64,000 nt of DNA from positions 9,084,334 to 9,148,333 of the forward strand of contig NC_045147.1 in the NCBI RefSeq assembly GCF_008831285.2, written 5' to 3'. This document shows, in pieces, positions 1-10,569 of this stretch; positions within the stretch are counted from its first letter, which is position 1; the number at the start of each line of letters is the position of its first letter. The DNA is from Nymphaea colorata (Eukaryota > Streptophyta > Magnoliopsida > Nymphaeales > Nymphaeaceae). Below the pieces are notes generated by a model that worked only from the letters and a program-made list of their open reading frames with translations, was not told the origin of the DNA and ran no database searches. Made by a program: the position numbers and the translations under genes.

Positions 1-644
1 TTTTCAGTTAATATTATCATATTACATTAGTATTAAGTAGACTTCATGCAAAAGATCTAGAAACTAGGGTTTATTCTAGAGAGCTATCTCCTATCTTACG
101 GAATGAGCTATGTCGTCCTCATTGGGGCATGTTTTTCAATATCAAAAGCCTTAGAGTGTGCTAGAAAATGTCGTCCATATGTTGCATCAATGTTTTAGTT
201 TAAATTTATATCATTTCCTTGGATATATAGGTTTCATTTGCATATTGTTAGATAAGATAGTTGGGATTTTCTAGAGCAATCTATTTGATAGCATAGGGAT
301 TAATCAATTGAGTGGCCCCCGTTCGAGCAAACAATTTACCAAAGAATATCCAATGGATGCCACACATGCCGTATTTAGAAGCTTACTAGGTTTTTGCATT
401 GTAAATGTTAGCTCTTTCAGACAAAGTTCTATACATTATGTTTCTCATAGATAAAAACATGTGGGCCCCTTCTTAACCGATACCATTCCAGTCCTGATTT
501 CTAGGGGTCATTCTACCCATTGGGCCATCTAATGTCGGATGTAGAGGTTTAGGCATTTGCACTAATTTAGGTTTATGCATGTTTTAGCATATCATGAATT
601 GAGAATAGATCAGATGTATGCATTTATAAGCCCAATAGGTGACA

Positions 645-692
<48 letters not shown>

Positions 693-2690
693 ATTATATC
701 TCTTATATTTGCTTTCCTTCACTCTCTCTCCCTCCCTATGCCCAACAAGATAGATTAGGTAATGCATTCTTGTTTTACTTAGTTTCATTTTCAGTTATAT
801 AAATTCTTCATTAGGTTTTACTTTTGTTAGATAATTGACAGACGGCAAATGAAAGTGTTAGATTAAATGTGGATCCTATGTAATGATAAGTCACTTGACC
901 ATCCCTCACATGGGTCCTAATACTCCACCTAATGTAGCTTACCTTAGTTAAATTAAGGTTTTACCCTAGAGAGTCCTAGTAGTGTTGGTTGGTCTTTACT
1001 CCTTGTAAACTAGTGAATTTAATTAATTTAGTGAATCCATACTAATGGGTGTCAGTGTTACTTATAAATATCCTAAGTACAAGGTTAGTGAGCTCCACCA
1101 TGTGTGGTAATATTTTAATTAACTTAGTCAACTCATGATGAAGTGGGTTTACATACTAACCAAGTGTGTATACTGCCTTATTTCAGTTTGTTATTTAAGG
1201 TTTTGCTTTAATTTGTCTTGTGTTACATTCTTTGTTGCTTTACATTTAGTTAGTCCATGTGATTTATATTCTGATTTATGTTTGAACTTATTTAATAATG
1301 TCATGGAAGGTTTGCTAGTTCTGTCATGTAGGCTGAACTCTTCAAGTGAATTAGGAGGAGTGCAGGTAAGGAGAAACACATTGAAGATTTATTAGAATTT
1401 TCATCCTTATTGCTACCTTGGTAAATACATCGAGCACAACTTGAATTCTTATGTTTCAAATGTATTTATCTTTAAACAGTGAATTTAATTTCTCTCCATA
1501 ATGCAAGCAGATTTTTTTTTCAATGTACATACTCTACTTAACCGTGTTTTCTACGGGCTCTACCCAACTTACCACCACAGTGAAAGTCTACAATTAGGTT
1601 GATGTTTGACTTTCATTTGTTTCAATGTCAGTATCTTTCTAAAAGTTGTCCATACAAAAAACAATGCATTAATTTGTAAGTGACATATTAGTCTAAATCT
1701 AAAATTTTTCAAATAGTTAAGGTTTGTTTATATTACATCTATCAAATTCCTTGAATCCTTTAGTTTAGGTTAAATAGATTAATTAATATATATTGATTAA
1801 CCAATTTAATAGTCTTAAGGTAGGTAGTGGGTATAGTTAAGTCTAGGAATTGCACTTGGTTTGTGGAGTAACGTCCCAAGTGGAGAATCCTTAGTGCTTA
1901 ACAAGTAACAAATCATGGCTTCTCAAAAAAGTGGTTTATTGTATTTTTAGAGTTTAATTTAAAACTTTTCTATTCATTCAATTTATGGGGGTGTAATTAG
2001 ATTTTTATTTCAAGTGGACGTGGCAATAGTTAAGGCACTCTACCTATGTTTGTTGTTCGGCCTATCTATTGAGCTGCACACTATGAGGCCATTTGATAAC
2101 TGTCGTGTTAGAAAGAACGAATAGGACATCCTATCCACCACACCACTCATGTCCTGTTTGCCATGTCAATGGCGTTCTTTGTCCACTGTTTGATGGTTTT
2201 AAGAATAAAACACCATTTTTGTTTTGTCCACTGTTTGTTTAGGTGCTTCCCATATTGTTTGTTGTATCCAATATTTGATTTCCATTCTATTTGTTCTTTG
2301 TTTTCTGTCCAGTGTTTGCATCTTGTGCAGTATGTTATGTCTTCTGTTTGATAACAAGAACATAGTGTTTGTTAGTTTCACTTGTTCTGTCCACTGGCAT
2401 TAGAAACATGCATCATACAACATCATGTCATAAAAATTATTCATTATGTCTATCTTCGATAGAATAAGAACATATTATATGTTAATGCCATTACAAAATT
2501 TATCACAAGAACATATTAAATAAAAATCAGCACATTCAATAGCAAGATCCTATTAAATCAACATAGTATACAAAGTACTAATACAACAAAAATCAATTCA
2601 TTCAAATTTTGATTCATGTAACAAAAATCAATTCATTCAAATAGTTAATGTTATGGTAACTCGCCAACGGCTGGCCTTTTGCCCCACTAT
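1..2690. other. AT-rich intergenic DNA
   Basis: I see no supportable gene here. The short open frames on both strands lack domains, splice context or codon bias. Around 2100-2400 the phrase GTCCACTGTTTG recurs in degenerate form, next to text resembling the 'tgataactgt...agaacg' ends of common plant MITEs, but I could not define ends or a target-site duplication. A (TC)n tract is listed separately. Confidence 0.6.
651..689. repeat. (TC)n microsatellite
   Basis: This is an uninterrupted run of about 19 TC dinucleotides. It creates a Ser/Leu-repeat open frame that should not be read as a protein. Confidence 0.95.
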
Positions 2691-3027
2691 TAAGGGTGGG
2701 CACCGGGCCGGGCCACTGCGGGTACCCGGTACCCGCCCGGGAAAAACTGTTAATGGGCCGGGTCCGGGCGTGATATGCTGGCCCGGGTCAGCCCCGGCCC
2801 GGCCCGTTAAAAATTAAAATATAAATTTTTTTAATTTTAATATTATATATTTATCACTAATAAATACTATTTTATTTTTTAAAAAATATTTTATAAATTA
2901 AAAATAATATTATTTTATTATAACCGGGCCGGGCCGGCCCGGCCCGGCCCATTAAATATCCGGGCCTGGGCCCGACCCAGTGGCCCGTCGGGCCGTTCCC
3001 GACGGTTCTTTATCGGGCCCACCCTTA
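2691..3027. mobile_element. hAT-type MITE, 337 bp, with perfect TIRs and 8-bp TSD
   Basis: The element starts TAAGGGTGGGC and ends with its exact reverse complement GCCCACCCTTA, giving 11-bp perfect terminal inverted repeats. It is flanked on both sides by CCCACTAT (2683-2690 and 3028-3035), an 8-bp target-site duplication, which is the length typical of hAT transposons. Both arms are very GC-rich (GGGCCGGGCC motifs), while the centre at about 2810-2920 is almost pure A/T. There is no coding capacity, so it is non-autonomous and would need a transposase supplied in trans. The perfect TIRs and TSD suggest a fairly recent insertion. Confidence 0.9.
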
Positions 3028-3035
3028 CCCACTAT

Positions 3036-4790
3036 AGCCACTAAAATGTAGCTGACTTTCTTCTCACACACTGCAAATGCTTTTCATCTACAAATATAGC
3101 AGCAAAGTTGACATTAGAAAGATACAATCTATAGATATGTAATACCACACAATGGATAATTATATCTGAAAGTTTTTTTTTTTAAATGACGTGCATCTTA
3201 GTCACTAAAAATCATAAAAGATTCCACTATAAACAATCCATAAACGTAGCATGTCAATCAGCTGCCTACACATTTTTGGACCAAACAAAAGGTTGATGAT
3301 ACCTTACCCCAATTAGCAAAACACATGAACATTAATTGTGAACTTGAATCAATTTTGACCTAAATTACCAATCAAAATCTGATCTAAACCAAACCAATGG
3401 GTCCATTAAGTTAGCAGTTATCCATTTGATGCACATTATTGTTTTCCTCTCTGATCTCTTTCAATGGTGCTATACAAGTAAAAAATGCTTTTATTTAGAG
3501 AAGGAGAGGGGAGAGAGAGAGAGAGAGAGATGTTTTTGTTTAAAGTAGTAGGATAATCACATCTCTTATTCAATAGACTAGAAAGTTGATCAACAAGGAA
3601 ATGGCCATATTTTCACTAGAAAACAAAGAAATATTAACTCCCAAGGTTTCTTGGATAGCTCCCCAATAAATTATTTCAAATTTTTCCAATAGGATCCACA
3701 TACACCAAGACAAGCCCACGATGAATTACTTAAAAACGGACTTCTTATTTGCATTCATTGCTTGCTAGCAATTCCGGTGGGAAAATGAATTTGGTGCATA
3801 ATCAAATTCGCCAACAGTGACATCTCTTAGCTTTTCCAAACAGAAACACCAAGTGGTGCTGTTGCAGCAAACTAATCTGCGATAAGGACTAATCTCAAGC
3901 AAAATGAGCTTGACAGAATTGTAGTTTTTAGTTTAATTGATGAAGAAAATACAAGAAAAATAGCTTTTGACTTTCACTTAATATAAGCAAAAGATATACA
4001 ATTGCTACCAATCTTTTTGTTACAGCTGATTTTCTTTAACTCTAGTTTGTGGTGGTTTCTTTTTTATTTCCTTTCTTTTAGTTTTTAGACAAGTAAAATT
4101 TTTCATCGAAAGCTGTCCTAGATAATTTCAGTTGTCATGTTGCAGTCACTAAGCATGTATTTGAAGGCATACAATTTCAAGTTAAATAAAAAAAGGCAGA
4201 CTGAATGAAGTATTCATTTAGGTAGAAAATAGTAAATATGGGATATAACTGAAAATTTCAAACAGACAAAACAACGTTCTCTTAAAAACTAAATTAAAAA
4301 AGAGAAAAGCACCTAGTGGCACATTATCAGCAATGAGCCAGCCATAAGCCATATATATCATAGTCAACGTAAGAAGTTATGATAAATTTATTATGAAAAT
4401 AACTTAAACATTTTCATAAAACTTTAGACTCCACAAACAGGAATATGTTCTTGCCAAGATCACTTGTATATGTAACTATGATGCATTATTACATTGCTAT
4501 ACATCCAAGTAGTACTAAAAGGAAAAGAAGAGAATAAAAGAAAAAAGAAAGACATTTCATGGAACATGTTCAGGACTTGTAACTCAAAATGATCTGCGGT
4601 TGTACTGTTCCACTGGTTCCTACGACAGATCAAGCAGGGACATAGAGAATCAGCAAGAGAGACAAGGAAAGTGAAAGAAAAAGGGAGAGGTGAGAAATAT
4701 GCCAACTATACGCTAACCATTCGAGAATAGAGAAGGAACGCTGAAATTGATTTATTTTACCAATTAGGGCTGCAAATGAGAAGATAGGTT
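3036..4790. other. Intergenic DNA, no gene seen
   Basis: This stretch is AT-rich with no coding signal on either strand. It holds a (GA)n tract at about 3511-3530 and short poly-T and poly-A runs. Confidence 0.6.
3511..3530. repeat. (GA)n microsatellite
   Basis: This is a run of ten GA dinucleotides preceded by a purine-rich stretch. Confidence 0.85.
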
Positions 4791-4838
4791 AGGAGTGCGA
4801 GAGAAAAATCAATGGATGTTGGCCACGGTAGATGAAGG

Positions 4839-5300
4839 TCATGGCCATTCATAGACAAAGCAAGTGATTGAAGACAAAGCATGAGCTGCAAGGGTTTTAT
4901 TTGAGATGAACCCTCGAGTTGAAGATGACGATGGCATAAACAAGTGAGCATAGTACCTTAGGCAAAATGCTCTGATATATTGCAGGCAGAGCGGTTTCTT
5001 GGCAAGATTCCATCGGTGAACTTCTGCGCTCGAGCTGCTAACAGATGATAGATAAATAGTTTGAAGAGGCGATGAGATTGTTGAAAGGCCACAGGGCATT
5101 CGGGATTCCAAATGATTAGTGAGTTGGATGAAAATGCGGTGGGCATATTGTTTGGTTGAACTCGAGAAGTGCCCAGGGCCGTAGGAGAAGGCAAGAAACG
5201 ATGGAGAAGGCACTACAAGGAACAGAGGGAGACAGAGACTGCATGAAAGAGAGGGTGAGGATTTCGTGTGTTCGGTGGACGATGTTCCGCGGTCAACCAT
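4839..5300 (-). CDS. Unrecognised open frame, possible first exon
   Basis: I do not recognise this frame. It opens at an ATG at 5300 and runs 153 codons to a stop at 4839. The N-terminal half is Ser/Leu/Pro-rich, like an organelle transit peptide, and the block has clearly higher GC than its surroundings. A TATAAATG box lies on the same strand at 5324-5331. That is only 24 bases upstream of the ATG, too close for the usual TATA-to-start distance of about 30, so either this ATG is not the start or the box is fortuitous. Overlapping minus-strand frames and a GT at about 4957 (after GCCTAAG) would allow a spliced gene. With no homology recognised, a chance open frame is just as likely. Confidence 0.2.
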   Translation of the reverse strand: MVDRGTSSTEHTKSSPSLSCSLCLPLFLVVPSPSFLAFSYGPGHFSSSTKQYAHRIFIQLTNHLESRMPCGLSTISSPLQTIYLSSVSSSSAEVHRWNLAKKPLCLQYIRAFCLRYYAHLFMPSSSSTRGFISNKTLAAHALSSITCFVYEWP

Positions 5301-5323
5301 GGAACGCCATGGAACAGGTCGGG

Positions 5324-5331
5324 CATTTATA
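5324..5331 (-). promoter_or_regulatory. TATA-like box
   Basis: On the minus strand the sequence reads GTATAAATGCC, a good plant TATA-box match, just upstream of the GC-richer open block at 4839-5300. No start site can be shown from sequence alone. Confidence 0.2.
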
Positions 5332-5459
5332 CCTACTGTTCTTCTGTCCAGCCAGTTCCTCTTGTTACAAATCCGTAACGGCTTTGAGTAAGACAGAACA
5401 GCCTATTCCGTTCAGCAGTGTTCCAGCGAATTCAAACACAACCTCTACATGTAAGTAAG

Positions 5460-7790
5460 CTTCTAGTTTGAATTTCAATTAATATATTGTAAGGCTCATG
5501 ATTTTTACTATTCTAATGTCAATATAGCTTACATCGACATGTTTATTGTTGTTTTGATTAGCTCATTTATCAAAATAGAATTAATCTTAATTTTTAGGAT
5601 AGGATATGTTTTTTGCATATCCAGCCTAAAAACCTGTGTATGCAAGGGCAGTACTTGCAAGAGATGGAGATAGATATACATTTATGGACAACTAGGAGAA
5701 TTTTGAGAATCCTATGAATAGACATAATGAGAGACCACATAGCTCCGATGCACTCTACAGGTACATTCCAATCTCACAAGAACATACTTCAACATCTTGC
5801 ATCCACCAACTTGAAATGGGTGCAATTAATAAGAAACTAAGGTGAGTGTTCATATATGCCTATGACCTTAGGATATTACCATCCTTGATTATTTATTCAA
5901 TGGTTAAGATTTAAAATTTTCATGATAACACCCTAAGTTGACTTGGTTCCCATTTTTATTGACTGATAAAACCAAGAATTGGTTTAAAATCCTTAGACAT
6001 CATAAACATAGCAACTTGATGTGAGCCGCAAAAAGAGTCTATAAAGAACTGCCTGTGGGTCGTAAACACTAACTTAAGATATCTTCACTAGTTTAGCATA
6101 ATTAAATAGCGGCTAGTTCTATAAGACCTAAAATAAAATGAAATACCATATACAAAAAATCCCAGCCATCCTTAAGTACCCAAATTGTAATTTATACAAT
6201 ATTCCGATAAAAAAAATTATAGTTGTAAAGTAATTGGTTATTGTTGGAGAGAATAATTATGTTAATGAGTGAAAACATAGCCTGACAACTCATTACATCA
6301 TACACCAACCTTAAGATATGAACAACAATTGGAACTCAAAAAGTTGATATATTTATGGGATGGAGCATGTTCATGAACTTTAGAATAAGGCTGATACGCG
6401 CTTAGAAAATAAATCAATTTCTTGTTGGTGTTTCTCTTGTTTAAGGAGGTGTGTGCTCCATCTGCTAATCTTTCATATTCTGTCATTGAGTACCTTTGGC
6501 TACTATCTACATACATTATGTTTGTTCAAGAGTAAGTTTATGCTGCTTGGAGATTTTCTCATTCTATAAATAAGTTATTATCTAACAATCCTGATAAGAG
6601 AACTCATCCTAACTTTACTTGAGTGAACCAATAACCTATTGTACCAACAAGACTATGCAAAATCGAGATTGTTAAGAAATTTCTGGCATATCAACTTCAA
6701 CCATCATCATCAGCAGCAGCCACTTTTAAAAATTAAGAGTGGATAAGGAGAATTTTTCCGAGTTGATGTTTTGCTCTCTCACAATCAGCATAGAAGCTTC
6801 CAGGTGATTCAGATATCATTTGTATTCATGTATAACTTATTTGTTATGTGTATAATTGTGATTTTTTTGTAAGCATAAATATCAAGAAATGAACAGATCA
6901 ATTGTGAGGTTCTTTCCACTCCATTGTGTCATGTTCTCATCTTCTCGGCTCTTGCCCTATCTCTGTATACGGTATCAATGAACAAACAATAGATGATACC
7001 GCAAGTGTATGTCACCACCAACTCACCGTCCATAGGATCTAACCCATGTTTTGCACATGCAGATTTTTAACATTGCTGATTTCACTAGTTCATAGTTTCT
7101 ACATCTTTCAGACAATCCAGGAATTGTATTCATGTCTCAATTGATGATAACTATGCAACTTGGAGTAGGATAATTTAGTCGACATGAAACTTGCTAGCAT
7201 GGCATTCAAATTTATACTGGAAACTTTTTCATGAATCTCGTTACCGGTGAAAGTCTAAGTCAATAAACCAGGATCCCTTGCGAGCACACTTTTAGGCATG
7301 TTGCTGACCTTAGAGATTGAGCTTGTTGGTATCTAGAGAAACCAGATTTGAACATGACAGTCGTACCTAAGGAAAGTTTTGGTAGGCATTACTATGATCT
7401 TGAAGACCTTGCGGACTACCTACACCTGTATAGAAAGATCTCTTATAATATTTTAATATAATATTAATAATATACTTGATAATATATAAGATTATGATTT
7501 ATATTAGAAGTATATATATTATATATTCTTTCTTATAAAATCTCTTTCTGACCTTTTCTCCACTCTACACTCACAGTTTAAGTTGACTCTGTGATACAAT
7601 GAGCATTACATTAACATAATATGTTATGCTTCCCTGCAGTATTCACGTTTGGCATATGCCTACCATGACTGAGATATTTGGGGATGATTCTGTGTTACAG
7701 TTTGGTCATGGAACTTTGGGACGAAGCGACTCCATGAATGTTGGATCAATTGAGGGAATTGCTTGACAGGCGACAAGACAACTCTTTCGA
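5460..7790. other. Intergenic DNA, no gene seen
   Basis: This is AT-rich sequence with no recognisable coding region. The block at 7430-7560 is extremely AT-rich and ends in a pyrimidine-rich stretch just before the copia relic. It could be the remains of that element's LTR, but I could find no matching copy or primer-binding site. Confidence 0.5.
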
Positions 7791-7801
7791 TTGTGATTGA
7801 T

Positions 7802-7909
7802 GGTCATGTCTACCAAGAATAAGATCACCTTTCTGGATGGAAGTTTGCCTCAACCGAATGCTACATCTGCTGAGTATGTTGCATGGAGAATGAGCAATAC
7901 AGCTAGTTA
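7802..7909 (+). pseudogene. copia gag N-terminal remnant
   Basis: The frame from ATG 7806 reads STKNKITFLDGSLPQP followed by YVAWRMSN. This matches the conserved copia gag stretch (KNKLGFVDGT..., then W...N). It breaks off after about 34 codons at the MITE target site, and the rest of gag, including the zinc knuckle, is missing. Confidence 0.7.
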
Positions 7910-7912
7910 AAA

Positions 7913-8094
7913 CCAGTGGCGGAGCCAGAATGTCTTGGCTATGGGGCACTCCTATAGAAATTCTCATTTCTAAAGGAGCACAACATATATAAATAAGTAA
8001 AAAATTGTAAGAAATCTATGTAAAAATATGTGAAAAATTTTGTTGCTAGCATGGGCAACTGCCCATGCCAGCCTATATGTAGCTCCGCTACTGG
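7913..8094. mobile_element. Small TIR element (MITE), 182 bp
   Basis: The ends read CCAGTGGCGGAGC and, inverted, CCAGTAGCGGAGC (12 of 13 match). TTAAAA flanks the element directly on both sides (7907-7912 and 8095-8100), as a target-site duplication should. The centre is AT-rich, with an inner inverted pair ATGGGCA/TGCCCAT. It has no coding capacity. The CAGTGGCGGAGC end is a recurrent motif in plant genomes, but I cannot place it in a superfamily with confidence. It lies within the copia relic and is therefore younger than that insertion. Confidence 0.8.
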
Positions 8095-8139
8095 TTAAAA
8101 TAGCTTCTAAACAGCCAAATTGTATCATTGTCTTTGCAA

Positions 8140-8480
8140 ATATGCCTCATGTTGACATTAATACTTGTATTATAGATAGTGGTGGCATTAACCATCTGTC
8201 CTCCTCCCTAGAGTTCATGATCAATGTGTCAAAACTAACATGTCTATTCCTATAAACTTGCCAGATAATACCCGTAGTCCATGCCACCCTTGCTGCTCAA
8301 GTTGTTCTTTCTTGCCATTGACACTCAAAAGAGCCTATTACCTGCCCAATTTCAGATGCAATCTAATTTCTATGGGCAGACTTATTTGTGAGAACAATTG
8401 CCTACTAATCTTTATTTTCAATGGGTGCCTGTTACAGGGCTAGACCTCCAGATGACAATTGGTCTAGGTGAAATAAAAAA
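8140..8480 (+). pseudogene. copia protease and pre-integrase remnant
   Basis: The frame shows CIIDSGGINHLSS, a degraded form of the copia aspartic protease motif (W.IDSGATDHM), with the catalytic D-S-G kept. Another frame follows with YYLPNFRCNLISMGRL (the usual LYVPNFRCNLISVGRL) and then TIGLGEIKNGLFYF, the end of the protease to pre-integrase segment. Frame changes between these blocks make it a pseudogene. Confidence 0.75.
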
Positions 8481-8599
8481 TGGGTTGTTCTACTTCAATA
8501 ATTTCCTTCCTCTTCCCTTTAACATTCATAAAATCAATTGGATATTGGTACCTAAGGCTCGGGTATCCTTCACACTCTGAGCGCTAGTTGTTTTCTCAA

Positions 8600-9290
8600 A
8601 ATGAATCAAACATAAAGTTATTTGAATTGCATTACTGTGATGTATAGGGCATGTATTCTCAAGCTACATGATCTGGTGCCAGCTATTTCATGACTATTGT
8701 CGATAATTATTCTAGAACCATTTGGGTATGCCTTATGAAACATAAGTGAGATTATCTGGTTATTGAAAAGTTCTATAAACTTAGCAGAGAAACAATATAA
8801 AAACGATGTTTTGAACATTAGAGTAGATAACAACATGGGGTTTTTCTTAAATGATCTGATAATTTTTTTGCTTGGAAAGGGAATTATTCATCCACATTTA
8901 TTTATCCTTACTCTCACCAACAAAATGATATTGTACAGAGAAACATCATTACATGCTAAATATTGCTCATGCTCCGAAGTTTCAATATGGAGTCCATCAT
9001 CTTTTGGTATGAATGCTTTTTAACTGCTATCTATCTAATTAATAGGACCCTTTCAAGTGTCTTGCAAAATAAGATGCCCCATGGGATGTTATTCAACAAG
9101 AAACTTTCATTTTCACACATAAGAGAATTTGGTTGCCTATGTTAAGTTACTATTCTCTACCTTAAGGACAAATTTGATAATAGTGTTCACATATGTATTT
9201 TTTAGTCCCAATAAACAAAAAAGGGTTACCATGTCTATTGTTTGGAAACCAAGAAAATGCATGTAAGCCGAGATGTAGTCTTTTGTGAAA
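8600..9290 (+). pseudogene. copia integrase remnant
   Basis: Recognisable blocks are the stretch around RVDNNMGFF (the second catalytic Asp region), LGKGIIHP, and FLTAIYLINRTLSSVLQNK followed by HIREFGCLC, which is typical of the copia integrase C-terminal half. These are spread over several frames with internal stops. Confidence 0.75.
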
Positions 9291-9819
9291 AATGAATTAC
9301 CTTTCAAAAAATCATAAAAAGAAGAAACATCTCTGATAGTTCATTTTTATGCTGAAGATATATTACGTCAATTCTGGCTCAGGATGTTCAAGACCACCAG
9401 AAAATTCAAGGCCCACAGCAAAAATTCCTGCAGACTATTGAACTGAAAATTGTCTGATAACAAGTTGCAATGATGATCAACAATCTTCAAGCATTGCAAT
9501 AGAGAACCAACAACTTGTTTTGGACACCAGAAAATCCTCAACCACACCCTACTGATCAATAGTCTATGCTTAGATGCTCCACTAGAAAAAAATGACCTAA
9601 AGTTCGGTTAATAGATTATTACTGCAAAACAGATATTGGCAAGTCATCTAGTCCTTCTTCAATTGAAAAGAGGCTCGCGACCAAGTGTTTGTTGTCCAAA
9701 GTCTTATCATTCTCCAAACTTTTTTCCTCACAAAAGCTTTTTCTGTTGAACATTTATCAAATTGCTGAACCAACATCATTTAGTCAAGCACAATAGGATC
9801 TAAATTGGACAAAAGCCAT

Positions 9820-10560
9820 GCACACTTAAATTGAGGCAATGAAGGCAAATGACACTTGGAGCTTCATGAATCCACATGTGGATGCCAAACCTGTCGGTGC
9901 AAATGGGTTTATAGGGTCAAATATAAGGTGAATGGGGTAATTGAGAAGTTCAAGGCAAGACTAGTCACTAAGGGGTTCTGCAAAGTAGAAGGTAGGATTA
10001 TCATGAAAGATTTTTGTCAGTCACAAAAAAGGTGACTATTCCATGCCTTTTGGCAGTCGCAGCTAAACGAAGCTGGTTTTTTGCATCAAATGGACATATA
10101 TAATGCTTTTCTAAATGGAGATTTAAGCAAGGGTATCTACATAGAGTTGCCTCCCAGCTATGGTGTTAAAGGAGAAACATAGGTATGAAATTCAACAAAT
10201 CTATCTATGGGTTTAAACAAGCCCCTAGAAACTAGTTTACCAAACTCTTCTCTGCATTGGCATCTTATGGTATAATTCAATCTCAAGTAAATTATGCTTT
10301 ATTTATTATACACTGTAAAGATGTATACATTGCAGTGTTGATATGTGTAGATGATCATATAATAGCCAGCAATGAGCAAAGCAGCATTGAGAAGTTCAAA
10401 AAATATCTACACATTCAATTTTGGATGAAGGATTTGGGATGCTTCAATTATTTTCTTGGCTTGGAACTCTCTAGATCGAAGAAATGAATTTTTATCTCTC
10501 AGCAAAAATACTCCTGTGATTTTTTAGATGAAGTTGGACTGATAAACAATAGTGATTGAA
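9820..10560 (+). pseudogene. copia reverse transcriptase remnant
   Basis: Pieces of the RT are present: NDTWSFMNPH..., the region matching KWVYK.KY..G, and an open stretch at 10257-10487 with LICVDDHIIASNEQ. The latter is the catalytic YVDD box changed to CVDD. The stretch ends KDLGCFNYFLGLELSRSKK, the usual post-catalytic signature. RNase H is not seen. There are multiple stops and frameshifts. Confidence 0.8.
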
Positions 10561-10569
10561 ATTCAGATT

